Positions 1-9,808 of a stretch of DNA of 64,000 nt are shown here, piece after piece. The DNA comes from Halalkalibacter krulwichiae. GTDB taxonomy: Bacteria > Bacillota > Bacilli > Bacillales > Bacillaceae_D. The notes under the pieces are model-generated. The model was given only the letters and a program-made list of their open reading frames with translations. It made no database searches and was not told where the DNA came from. The stretch lies in NCBI RefSeq assembly GCF_002109385.1, contig NZ_CP020814.1, positions 1,759,501 to 1,823,500 of the forward strand, written 5' to 3'. The position numbers and the translations under genes were made by a program. Position 1 is the first letter of the stretch, and every line of letters starts with the position of its first letter.

Positions 1-10
1 ACAGAAGATC

Positions 11-56
11 AAAGCCTAATTCCTCGGTTGTGATCATAAGTGATTAGGCTTTTTTA
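11..56 (+). terminator. Rho-independent terminator (left edge)
   Basis: The arms AAAGCCTAAT and ATTAGGCTTT pair around a roughly 21-nt loop and are followed by a T-run. It would end a gene lying to the left of the window. Confidence 0.6.
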
Positions 57-209
57 AGATAGTATAGTCTTGTGGCTGTAACAGTTCATAGCTATAGAGA
101 GGGCTTCTCTTCCATAGACCCAAGAGCATTATTGATTTTTACATGTTGCAAGTTGATAAAGTCCGCTAATCCGTCCAAAAGTAACTTTAACCATTCCCCT
201 TTAATTCTG

Positions 210-926
210 CTAAGTCTTCCAATAAACTTTTCCAATCATTAAATCATCTGGTTCTTCTAGTTCATATTTGTCCTTCTGTCCACTCAGGACATCAGAAAAT
301 ACAGTATAAAAATCCCCGTTATAACGAGCGGTAAAATGATTAATTTCCTTTTCAATTTCTTTAATCAGATCTTCTTTCGTTTGGTTCCTCAACTTCAGTT
401 GTTGGTGCAAGCTTTGTATTCGTGAAGCCCATATGCCATCCTTCCAGTAAAAAGAGTTATGTTTCGGATAGCAAGAATGCCCAACGTTTTCTACGGTCTC
501 CATTCCGTTGTTAACCATCCGCATAATCGTTTCACGAGAAACTCCAAGCTGCTCACATAATTCATTGCTCCGAATTAGATAGGGTGGTTGGTATGTAAAA
601 TGTAGGTCCCCGTATTCGGAGATGAGCAAGTACAGCGAGTCCAAATAATACTTAGTTAGTGCAAAGCTCTGTACCGTCAATGAATTGATAACGAGACAGT
701 CAATGAGGTTTGATAAGAGGTATTGTGCCTTTACGACGTCAATATTTTTGGATATCACTGTGTCATCACTTGGAGAAATTCCTACCACGAAATTATTGAA
801 TTTCAACTGGGTGGCATAAGTCGTAAGAGTGAATTTTGTTAAATAATTGAACGAACTATCATCTTGGATATGAGTTACCAATTCGCGGATAATTTGCTGC
901 TTACCGTCAGAACTTTTCGGTTCCAC
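210..926 (-). CDS. HTH-containing hypothetical protein
   Basis: A 238-aa protein of unknown role. I chose the GTG start at 926 because a very good ribosome binding site (AAAGGAGGTG) lies just upstream; the longer frame to 977 would read through that site. In the second half, a segment reading NELCEQLGVSRETIMRMVNNG looks like an excisionase/MerR-type helix-turn-helix, followed by a KDGIWASRI stretch of the kind that ends such small HTH domains. The rest matches no family I recognise. It stands alone on the minus strand at the edge of the island, so a regulator or mobile-element protein is plausible, but this is inference. Confidence 0.6.
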   Translation of the reverse strand: MEPKSSDGKQQIIRELVTHIQDDSSFNYLTKFTLTTYATQLKFNNFVVGISPSDDTVISKNIDVVKAQYLLSNLIDCLVINSLTVQSFALTKYYLDSLYLLISEYGDLHFTYQPPYLIRSNELCEQLGVSRETIMRMVNNGMETVENVGHSCYPKHNSFYWKDGIWASRIQSLHQQLKLRNQTKEDLIKEIEKEINHFTARYNGDFYTVFSDVLSGQKDKYELEEPDDLMIGKVYWKT

Positions 927-1225
927 TACGCCACCTCCTTTTTTATCATCATAACAACAATACAACCAAAAAAACAATTTCGTTTCAATAGATAAGCTTT
1001 ATTGTGAGGATTTCAATAAATCTTCAATTATACTTCGTTAAAGGGTAAGAACATATCAACTGAATACAGTAGGGAGTGGTTGAAATTAGGGGATGATGAT
1101 TTTTCTTTAGATTAATGGCATAGCTGTTAGCAAAACCAAATACATCTTGAATGGGAACGACAGGTTAATTAAAATAGAATGAGGAACATACGTTCTTGGT
1201 AATTATATATGGCGAGGTGATAACG
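927..1225. other. Intergenic region between divergent genes
   Basis: AT-rich spacer between a minus-strand HTH gene and the plus-strand DUF4258-like gene. It must hold both promoters. I see no clear hairpin or repeat except the short string ATGGCATAGCTG near 1114, which recurs near 1914. Confidence 0.4.
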
Positions 1226-1483
1226 ATGGTGCGATACACATTTGCTTTTACTACTCATGCTAAAAAACGGTGTATACAGCGTAATATTGATCGATCTCAG
1301 TTATGTCGGCACCTTCTTTCGATTCCATACAATGAAGAAAAAAATAAGAAAAGAGAGTGGCCGGTGCCGAACAGTAAATTGCTTGTTATTTTTTCGGATA
1401 GTGACTTTCAACGAATTATTATTACCGTGAGTTATCAGAAAATAAAAAAGGGGCGTGATCGTAATGAAGCGGAAAAAAATTGA
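1226..1483 (+). CDS. DUF4258-like small protein (putative toxin-type)
   Basis: An 85-aa protein starting at ATG 1226, preceded by the ribosome binding site GAGGTGA; the longer frame from 1196 has none. The N-terminal pattern (THAKKRCIQRNIDRSQL) with a later strand-rich part (KLLVIFSD...RIIITVSY) resembles DUF4258/RelE-like small proteins, in which a His and Arg-rich first helix precedes a beta sheet. The next gene overlaps its end by 20 nt, the usual layout of a toxin-antitoxin pair. The family call rests on pattern only; no activity is shown. Confidence 0.5.
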   Translation: MVRYTFAFTTHAKKRCIQRNIDRSQLCRHLLSIPYNEEKNKKREWPVPNSKLLVIFSDSDFQRIIITVSYQKIKKGRDRNEAEKN

Positions 1484-1645
1484 GGAATTTGATGATGCTT
1501 TCGAGGATGGTGTTTTTGCTTTTCCACCTAGTCCGTCCGAACCAAAGGTAAAGATAAAAGCATTGGGGAATACTGTAAACACAAAGGTGTTTTACCTACA
1601 GATTTATCTAAAGAAGAAATGAGTCAATTCTTAGATGAAGAGTGA
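1464..1645 (+). pseudogene. Frameshifted small acidic protein, putative antitoxin partner
   Basis: It starts at ATG 1464, inside the end of the DUF4258-like gene. As given, the frame runs 52 codons to TGA at 1620. Adding one G to the four-G run at 1565-1568 gives a 60-residue protein that continues as GEYCKHKGVLPTDLSKEEM to TGA at 1643-1645, a more natural, acidic, helical tail. This is one of six genes in the window with a single base missing from a homopolymer, so it may be intact in the organism. Role as antitoxin is inferred from overlap and size. Confidence 0.45.
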
Positions 1646-1856
1646 ATTTATGGGAATGGTCTGAATGTGGGGCATTATCACAACAACAGGGGCAATAGGT
1701 AAAGGTCTGTTGCTAAAGCCATATGTATATACAACATATGGTATCGTAGGCGTTATTCTTCATTCTACAAAATTAATACTTGAGAGAATATTATGTTTAC
1801 TACAGATTCAAATATTTTTTTATTATTACGAGTGATTATTGTGAAAACTATAACGT

Positions 1857-1906
1857 AAATTACCACCACATGTGGAGTATATGTGCTCCACATGTGGTGG
1901 TAATTT
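1857..1906. repeat. Perfect 21-bp inverted repeat with nested palindromes
   Basis: The arms 1857-1877 and 1886-1906 are perfect complements with an 8-nt loop. Each arm itself contains the 10-bp palindrome CCACATGTGG. The outer ends are A/T-rich (AAATTA...TAATTT), so it could act as a bidirectional terminator, but there is no long T-run and the paired CCACATGTGG boxes also look like a protein-binding site. Confidence 0.75.
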
Positions 1907-2008
1907 ATTGCAGATGGCATAGCTGGGTTAACTAAATCAATCTAACAATATAGTTCATTGGTATGGAGGGTTAGCCAATATTATAAGCGCCAATGAAGTT
2001 ACTTCCAT

Positions 2009-2048
2009 AGAAGACGGGGATTATCATAATTCCTACGTCTTCTTTTTT
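2009..2048 (+). terminator. Rho-independent terminator
   Basis: The AGAAGACG and CGTCTTCT arms are followed directly by TTTTTT. No open frame runs into it on the plus strand. Confidence 0.6.
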
Positions 2049-2217
2049 ATTTTTCCAAAGCTCTAGGGAAGATACTAACACCAACTTTCCCTTAAATTGG
2101 AATTAAAATTGGGGTTCGAATTTTAGTATATGCTGCCGATAAGGTCATTTGTATAGCAAAGAATGCTATCCGGGTTATCCGAATGTAAAAAAAAACACTA
2201 AGAAAGAAGGGATAAAT

Positions 2218-2952
2218 ATGAGTAATGTAATGTTTATAGGTGAATTTTCCACAGCATTAGGCTTGCCTACCAATACGTTAGAAAGTTGGGTGAAACGACT
2301 TGAAGAACACAAACTACATTTCGTTAATAAAGACCCCGTTACAAATAAAAGGGTATACGATGAAGAAGATTTAAAGGTCTTTATGTATATAAAGGATCAA
2401 AGGAAAAAAGATGTACCTTTCCATGTAATTTATAAACAAATCAGTAAAGAAGTGCAATTGCGTTATGAGGTTGTTGAGGATTTAGTAGACGATGAAGAAG
2501 AAATAAAATCTCAATTAGAGTTATTTAAAATGCAATTGTGCTATCAAGTACAGGATACACTAGAAGATGTGTTGACAGAGCGCTTAATAGATTTCAATAA
2601 AACGGTTAAAGGGTTTATACAAGAACTTCTAGAGAAAGAACTCGTAAAACAGGAACTTAATGTAGACCACATGCAACAAGAGCTGCGTGTAAAAATACAA
2701 CGCGCTAGATTGGAAGAGTTTATTACTATTCATAGGTATATTGCGGAGCTTGAGGAACATGCCCTCTATAAGTGGAATAACAAACCTGAATCAGAACGCC
2801 TGAAAAAGGTAGGTTGGTTTAAAAAAGCAGAGGATGTCGAAGCTCGTAATGAATTTGTAAAAGCATACGTAAATCAGTATTTAGGAGCTTGCATAAAAAA
2901 GGGTTTGACTTGTCAGAGAATTAACGAAAAAGGAAGAGGAGCTAGGTTTTAA
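2218..2952 (+). CDS. MerR-type HTH protein, plasmid/phage-like
   Basis: A 244-aa protein starting at ATG 2218 behind GAAGGGA; the in-frame ATG at 2149 lacks a site. Residues about 1-70 form a MerR-like winged HTH (EFSTALGLPTNTLESWVKRLEE, then NKRVYDEEDLKVFMYI), which in this family binds DNA without the classic effector domain. The middle (about 85-175) is charged and helical, likely a coiled coil, and the C-terminal part (about 180-240) is Trp/Lys-rich. Proteins of this build are common on Bacillus plasmids and phages. It probably marks the mobile left edge of the defence island. Exact function is unknown. Confidence 0.6.
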   Translation: MSNVMFIGEFSTALGLPTNTLESWVKRLEEHKLHFVNKDPVTNKRVYDEEDLKVFMYIKDQRKKDVPFHVIYKQISKEVQLRYEVVEDLVDDEEEIKSQLELFKMQLCYQVQDTLEDVLTERLIDFNKTVKGFIQELLEKELVKQELNVDHMQQELRVKIQRARLEEFITIHRYIAELEEHALYKWNNKPESERLKKVGWFKKAEDVEARNEFVKAYVNQYLGACIKKGLTCQRINEKGRGARF

Positions 2953-3594
2953 GCTCGTATATAGAATTCGTTGGTGAGAGGAATGACGATTACTTTTTTT
3001 GCTACTCTTCTAGTTACTAAGTAACCACACCATTGAACTGGTTGTTTGAACTACTGACCCTATATGGGAGTAAGACTGAAGCCACCTCTTTCTTAAAATG
3101 CTATTACCGTAATAATATATGTACTTTTTTGATAAAAAATTTATGGAGGAAAATGAAATGCAACTTATTCACTACAGATTGTCATTGCTCAAGAGTTAGA
3201 AAGTTTTTTTCAGCTAATAGGTGGGTTGAATTATAGCGTTAAGACTAGCATTCTAGTAATAATATGCCGTTGGATATTCCAGGAGAAAATTATGACTGAT
3301 TTTGTTGAATGTATGGGGAAAACATTCAAGTATAATAGATTATAGAAGTAATGGCGTCTGACAAAGCGTAAAGACATTTAAGTTCTCTATGTTTTTGTGG
3401 TTTCTGACACCAAAATCCAATTTGAAGAACCTTGACATTTGGGACCTTTTTAGGCACCGTGGGCTATTCCTAAATGGATTTCAGCTATTAATGCATAAGT
3501 CATACAAGTTCTATTTGATACATACTGTGGTAAGAAAAACGTCTGTAATAGGACAATTTTCTCAACTCATATGTTAAGTATGAGGAGGGATGGT
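2953..3594. other. Gene-free region, possible remnants
   Basis: Two short frames occur here (about 67 and 62 codons) but neither has a recognisable sequence; I treat them as chance. A good ribosome binding site (GGAGG near 3144) precedes only a 27-codon frame, so a decayed or tiny gene is possible near 3150-3236. No strong hairpin seen. Confidence 0.35.
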
Positions 3595-4347
3595 ATGGCT
3601 AATAGTTCAATAAAACATGATTCGCATGATGATATTGTATATATATCATTGGACAAGATAGTTCCTTTATACAGCCCTAATGTGACGGGTGTGTTTCTCA
3701 ATAGAATGAAAGGGAATTTCCAGCACCTATCGACCTTTGATTTACTATTCCCTGTAGAGAAAGATCCTAAAAAAGATGAATATATTTTGGTTGGAAAATA
3801 TGATTATTATCATTTTATCGTTAATAAAACTTTGATGAAGACTGTGCCTTGTATACTAGAACCATATTCAGGGAGGGTTTCTCAGTATTTTAAGCTATTG
3901 AGAAGAAGTCACCCAAGTGGTGAACAAACGAAAAGTACACGGCAAAGTGTATTGAAGTTACTGGAAAGTAGAAAAGTGATTTGGAAAACTGTCATCCAGT
4001 ATACCTCCTTAACGAAAAAAGAACTTAGTGACCTTAAATATAATCCAACAGTTCCAGCTGAACATATAAATGCCTATACTACTGAAATAACATTAAACTG
4101 GATTGATAATCAAGCATTTAGGCCGGAAGTTAAGAAGTTCTTATACAAACGTGCTGGACTTCCTTATAGAGATCAAAAAAGATTAACAGACGAAAGAAGA
4201 AAATTTATTGTTTCTTTTTTAAATAGAGAGAAACGTTTTGCAATGTTAACAGATTCACAACAAATAAAGATATTGACTAAGGCCATTAACTTTAAGGCAA
4301 CAATGTTTGACCATCTCAAAATGCTAATTGATGATTATCTTAGCTAA
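3595..4347 (+). CDS. ParB-N-like hypothetical protein
   Basis: A 250-aa protein. ATG 3595 is chosen because GAGGAGG lies 6 nt upstream; the frame open from 3571 includes that site. The first 80 residues have the layout of a ParB/Srx-type domain: IVYISLDKIVPL, then a short conserved arginine region, then a beta hairpin and DEYILVGKYDYYHF, the usual place of the 'valuable-G-R-Y' motif, though the GxxR pattern is imperfect. The remainder is helical and basic and could contain an HTH around residues 130-160 (IQYTSLTKKELSDLK). It sits alone between the MerR-like gene and the giant helicase. ParB relation is a guess from pattern. Confidence 0.5.
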   Translation: MANSSIKHDSHDDIVYISLDKIVPLYSPNVTGVFLNRMKGNFQHLSTFDLLFPVEKDPKKDEYILVGKYDYYHFIVNKTLMKTVPCILEPYSGRVSQYFKLLRRSHPSGEQTKSTRQSVLKLLESRKVIWKTVIQYTSLTKKELSDLKYNPTVPAEHINAYTTEITLNWIDNQAFRPEVKKFLYKRAGLPYRDQKRLTDERRKFIVSFLNREKRFAMLTDSQQIKILTKAINFKATMFDHLKMLIDDYLS

Positions 4348-4484
4348 TAGCTTAAAATAAATAGTACAAATGCTAGGCCAAAAAGAATTAAGGACATTCT
4401 CATTAATGCCTTTCCTGTTTGGAGTTAAATTATTGCCTTATGTAGTCTCTTCTAGAAACTGTAATGATAATAGGTTTATTGTTC

Positions 4485-4517
4485 ACTCCCTTTACTGTAA
4501 AAAAAAGTGAGGGAGTA
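4485..4517. repeat. Inverted repeat upstream of the helicase gene
   Basis: ACTCCCT and AGGGAGT arms flank an A-rich loop about 40 nt before the start codon of the large helicase. It could be an operator or an attenuator; no T-run follows, so it is not a typical terminator. Confidence 0.4.
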
Positions 4518-4554
4518 TTTCTTATTACATAAGACTTTTGGAGGGGATGTTAGT

Positions 4555-7500
4555 ATGAACTCTTCTAACTTAGATAAAGAGCGGGCTTTGCGTTTATTTA
4601 CATATTTGAAAGAATTTTCGATGCTGGAGACTCCTTTAGTTCGTAACGTGGAAAACTACGACGATGTTTTGTGGTTTTCTGAAGTTCCTGAAGAAAAGGA
4701 ATGTACCACCCCATTACAAGATGGAGATTTTCATGATGTATGGATAGAAATCGAAAAGCCAATTAAGCCTCCTGTCTCTTCGCCATCTGAGAAAATAGTT
4801 ACTTGGTTAGAATCAGAAGATGAATTAAATAATGAAAATAAAGAGCCTAAGCTGGTTGAACAAATTCCTAATCCTAACTATGTTGAAGATGATGAGGATG
4901 AATCACCAGAACCAAGATACATAAATTTAAACGACCATCCTGAAATTACTAATGAATTTCAAAAATACATGGAAAACGAGTGGATGCCTTGGAAAGAAGA
5001 GGTATTTCGCTTTAAGAAAGTTCAATCGATCTATACAGATTTATTCTCCATTTACCAAAAGCATAAAAATTTAGGTGAACAATTTGAGCTGATTGTAGGT
5101 GTTGGTTTATTGAACTGGAAGTCACCGAATGGGCAAATTGTCCATTGCCACCTATTAAATGTTCCGGCAACATTTGGTTTTGATGCGGATACTGGTGTAA
5201 TAACGGTTGTTCCTACTGCTCAAGGGATTAATCCAGACTTAGAACAAGATATGTTGGAGTTAGAAGATCGGCTCGATAGTTCTTCACTTCAGCCGGTTAT
5301 TGAATTGATCCATTTATTACAAGAAAACTTCTGGGACAAGACCACACAAGATACCATTTTAAGATCCTACGTGCAATCATTATCTGCTGAAGGTGTTTAC
5401 TATGAAGAAGAAATAGAAAATAAACATAATTTTGCAAATGAACCTATTGTTTTATACAGTCCAGCATTAATCTTAAGGAAAAGGGTGGAAAAAGGCTTTC
5501 AACAAGCTTGTACGAAAATTATAGATAATATAGAGAGTGATCCTAGTTCCATACCACAAGGAGTAACCCGCATTTTTAAAACTATGGATGACTTACAACC
5601 CAATGGTATAGAGGGAATGGACACTGGTGTGGAAGCAGAGGACAATATTATCTATTTTCCGAAAGAAGCCAATGAAGAACAGGAAAAAATTATTTCCAGG
5701 TTAAGTAGTCGAAATGGAGTGATTGTTCAAGGTCCACCTGGGACTGGGAAAAGTCATACGATTGCTAACTTAACCTCACACTTACTAGCAACTGGAAAAA
5801 GAGTGCTGATTACTTCAGAAACGGACCGTGCGTTAAAAGTTTTAAAGGCTAAACTTCCTAAAGAGCTTCAAGGTCTTTGTGTGAGTTTATTAGGGGCGGA
5901 TTCACAATCGTTTAAGGATTTAGAACACGTGATACATATGATTTCTAATGAACGTGATGATTGGGATCCGGATGTGACACAAAAAGAAATCGAAAACATA
6001 TTAAAAAGCTCCATGATTTAAAACAGCATGAAGCAGCTTTAAAACATCAACTTCGATCAATAAGAGAAAGTGAAACGTATAAGCATCACCTAATAGATGG
6101 AGCTTATGTAGGTACTGCTCAAAACATAGCCCAACAATTACGAAAAGATAGTGATCAGTACGGGTGGATTTCGGATAATGTTCCTTTAGATTATAAGTTT
6201 CCATTAACTAATGATGAAATTATGGAATTAGTTAGTCTTTTCGATGAGATTGATTCGAACATAGAGGAACAGTTAAAACGTACCTTTCCAGACTCTAAGA
6301 GTTTATTGACTCCTGAGGAATTTACTGGACTCACATATAGGGAATATTCACTACGAGAACAACTAACTAAACATCAGCACATTCCTGAAGAAGAGCTAAA
6401 GCCGTTTTATCGTTACTCTAATGCAACAAGAAATGAGTTATTTTCAACTACTGAAGAAGTTCTTTCTATTATAAAACTACTGGAAAATAAGAGTGAAACT
6501 TGGATTCAGCGAGTTTTAGATGATTTATCAAATAAAAAGGCACAAGCGTGGAAAGAATTTTATCAGCAAGTTGAGGCACTACTTAATGAAGTTAGTGAAT
6601 TATCAAAAAAGCATAGTCTTGTAGTAGTGACTGGTCTTTCTGAACGACCACTAAATGACGTGAAGTCAGATACATCTTTACTACGTAAACACCTAGAGAG
6701 TGGTAAAGGGCTAGGCTTTCCATTAATTCGTCCAAAAGTGGTAAAGGATTCTTGGTATATCGTAAAAGATGTAAAGATAGATGGAAGGAAATGCGATAAC
6801 CTCGAAAGCCTTATAAGGTTGGAAGAAGTGTTAACAGTCGACTGTGCGATTAATTTAATGAATCATTTAATGAATGACCAACTGAACACAGAGCTTCCCA
6901 AGAAAACAGGTCGAGGATTAACCATAGCAGCTATAAAAAATGAATTAGAGATTTTTAATGAAATAATGAAGTTGGGAGATTTGCTTGAAGAAATTCCATT
7001 AGAGTTGTCAAATAATCTATCGAAAGATTCCCTTTTATCCTTAAAAAACAAACTTGAATTAGTTGCTGTTAAAGTTGAAATAAAAACTATCGAAGAATCG
7101 TTAAATAATATGCTTGAAATTTTGGGACGAGTAGAGACAGATACGCATGATGTTGTTGAACGAATCAGGACATCGATTACAAAAAGGAACATAGAAGAGT
7201 ATGTTACCTCCTATGATCAATTAATACAATTAGAACATTATGCAACTAAATCCAACCGTTTCAGCAAATTAAAAATGCTATTAAAAGAAAGTCTGCCAGC
7301 CCTTTACGATGAACTTAGCCATTCCACAAATTATGTTGAATGGAAGAACAGGATAGAGTATTTTAATAAAGCATTGAATTGGGCGAAGGTGAATACTTGG
7401 TTAAATAACTTTATCAATTTCGATGTGGAGCAATTAACGAAAGACCTAGAAAAAGTTGCGAAAGATATTAAAACAACACTCACAGAACTAGGTGCTAATA

Positions 7501-9440
7501 AAGCATGGAGTTCTACATTAATAAATATGACAGAGACACAACGCCAGCATTTAATCGCTTGGTCAACTGCTGTTAGAAAAGCAGGGAAAAAAACAGGACC
7601 TCATGCACCAAGACATTTAAAAGATGCTCAATACCATATGACTTATTGTCGTGATGCCATACCAGCTTGGGTGTTGCCTTTGTATCGAGTTTTTGACACA
7701 TTTAAAATGGAACCGAATTTATTTGATGTGGCAATTATTGATGAAGCGAGTCAATCAGGGCCAGAGGCTGTTATTCTAAAGTATTTATCAAAAAAATTAA
7801 TAGTTGTTGGTGATAATAAACAAATTAGTCCTGAGTATGTTGGTCTAAATAGGAATGCTGTTAACTATCTACGTAAAGAATACTTATTTGATTTTGATAT
7901 AGCAGATATGCTCGATGGTGATACTTCATTCTTTGACCTATCTAACGTTCTTTTTGGAGGAAGAATTACATTACGGGAGCATTTTCGATGTATGCCGGAA
8001 ATTATTGAATTCTCAAATAAAATAAGTTATACAAATACACCATTAACTCCTTGAAGGCAATATCCGCCCAACAGGTTAGAACCAATAAAGACGAAACACA
8101 TAATAAATGGGTATCGTGAAGGATCAGGACAAAAAGTTTTGAACCGTCCAGAGGCTGAGGCTGTTGTTGAACAAATAAAGAATTGTATAAATGACCCGCG
8201 TTATAATGGTAAAACGATGGGAGTAATTAGTCTTCAAAATATTGGTCAAGCCCAAGAAATTCACAGATTGTTAGTAAATGAAATTGGAACAGAAGAAATG
8301 GAACGAAGAAACCTTATTTGCGGTGATGCATATGCATTCCAAGGGGACGAACGAGACATCATCTTTTTAAGTTTAGTTGCAGCACCTGGAGAAACAGCGT
8401 TGAAAGCAATCAATTCTGATAAAGATACACGCCGATTTAACGTTGCAGTTAGTCGTGCTAAAGATCAGCTTTGGTTATTCCATACTCCTACAGTTAATGA
8501 CATTAGAAATAAATCATGTTTACGTTACCAATTAATAGCTTATTGCCAAAATCCATCTAAAGAGACAATGGAATCTAATCGTGAAAAATGTGAAAGTGAC
8601 TTCGAAAGGGCCGTTTTTGATCAAATATCAACAAGAGGATTTAATGTGGTTCCTCAACATGAAGTTGCCGGCTTCCGAATTGATTTGGTTGTTGAAGGTA
8701 CAACTGGAAGAATCGCTGTTGAATGTGATGGGGATCAGTGGCATGGTCCGGAACGTTATGATTACGACATGAATAGACAAAGAATTCTAGAAAGATGTGG
8801 TTGGAAATTCTGGCGTGTTAGAGGGAGCGAGTATTATCGAAGTCCTGAAACAGCACTTGATTTACTGTGGGAAACATTAGACTTTTATGAAATAAGGCCA
8901 GAAGGTTTCGAAAAAGAGCCTATGGAAGAAGACAATTTTGATGAATGTAGTTCATCCAAAAATCAACAAAACAGTGATAAATTGGCGAGCTCTATTAAGA
9001 CTAAATCCATCTCTTTAAAGAAAAAAAATCCACAAAATAAAGGCAAGAAGAAGGATAAAATAACCCAAGAAAGCCAGGGTAACCATGTGTCAAATAAGGT
9101 GGAACAAATGTACCTATTCTCCGGAGACGAACAAGAGCAACTATCCTTGTTTGAGGAAGAAATTAGTACACCAATTGTTACCATCTCCGAGGATGAATCT
9201 TTAAAGATGAACGATATAAAGTTTAACCAGTCACCGACTCTAAAGTCTTACTTAAAAAGTGAAGGTTTTGAAGTAATCGATAAGCGATCAAAAGGTGGTG
9301 CTTTATGGATAATTGAAGAAGAAGCGCTAACCCCAATAATACAACAATTAAAAAGGCAAGGGATTGAATTTACCTACTCTAAAAACGGAGGTCTTGCAAC
9401 AAAACAGAAATCTGCTTGGTTTACATCATATAAAGATTAA
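4555..9440 (+). pseudogene. SF1 helicase with C-terminal Vsr/MTES_1575-like nuclease (interrupted)
   Basis: The gene would encode about 1,629 aa if whole. It starts at ATG 4555 behind GGAGGGG. Walker A GPPGTGKS is at residues 393-400; Walker B (IIDEASQSGPEA) is coded near 7,737; helicase motifs V/VI (DAYAFQGDERDIIF, RRFNVAVSRAKDQL) are coded near 8,320-8,480. A PD-(D/E)XK core of the Vsr/DUF559/MTES_1575 type follows (GFRIDLVV, then AVECDGDQWHG, then RILERCGWKFWRVRG), and a Lys-rich linker leads to a short C-terminal domain. Two lesions split it: a missing A in the run at 6003-6007 (-1 shift) and an in-frame TGA at 8052-8054, with the same frame open again to 9440. SF1 helicase-Vsr fusions are known anti-phage effectors. 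Whether this copy works depends on whether the lesions are real. Confidence 0.75.
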
Positions 9441-9458
9441 GAAATAGACGAATGTAGC

Positions 9459-9520
9459 GCCTGCCCCCAGTGCAGTAACACTTTATTGCACTGGGGGCAG
9501 GTACCCCTTTTCTTCTTTTT
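9459..9520 (+). terminator. Strong GC-rich terminator before BREX
   Basis: The arms 9460-9474 and 9487-9501 are 15 perfect base pairs (CCTGCCCCCAGTGCA and its complement) with a 12-nt loop, followed by a T/C-rich tail. It insulates the helicase gene from the BREX promoter. Confidence 0.8.
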
Positions 9521-9728
9521 TCTTACCGCCAACCTTCGCTAGATAAAAGATACATTTCAATCATGTTCGATTTTTCTGAAACTAGCAAATTCAATTTTCA
9601 TCTTCGTCTCCCCATTTTTAGTAGACACCTATGAAAGTTAATGGAGGAAGATGATTATATTTTAAATATTATTTTATAAGATGTGTTGGGTGGTCTATGT
9701 GTTTTTCCTATACAATCACACTCGTTCC

Positions 9729-9757
9729 TTTTTTTTCCTTTAAAGAAAAGGTATAAT
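9729..9757 (+). promoter_or_regulatory. Candidate BREX promoter
   Basis: A consensus -10 box TATAAT lies at 9752-9757, about 50 nt before brxA. The -35 position 17 bp upstream is only a T-run, so the promoter is weak or needs an activator. Inferred from sequence only. Confidence 0.4.
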
Positions 9758-9808
9758 TTATTAGAGATGTCTTCAATATTGGGGTGAATGAAGAAGGTGT
9801 TACTAACG

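Larger units (their letters stand above)
1646..2217. other. Gene-free region with palindrome and terminator
   Basis: There is no convincing gene here. It holds a long perfect inverted repeat (1857-1906) and a terminator-like hairpin (2009-2048). A terminator without an upstream open frame suggests either a short RNA transcribed across 1900-2040 or the end of a decayed gene. Confidence 0.4.

Noticed and set aside
3033..3577. Two 62-67-codon frames between the MerR-like and ParB-like genes
   Set aside because: Neither has a family pattern or a good start site for the full frame; treated as chance.
6000..6021. Programmed -1 ribosomal frameshift in the giant helicase
   Set aside because: The run is only TTAAAAAGC (five A) and lacks a proper X-XXY-YYZ heptamer in the right frame; five other genes show the same single-base loss, so an error is simpler.
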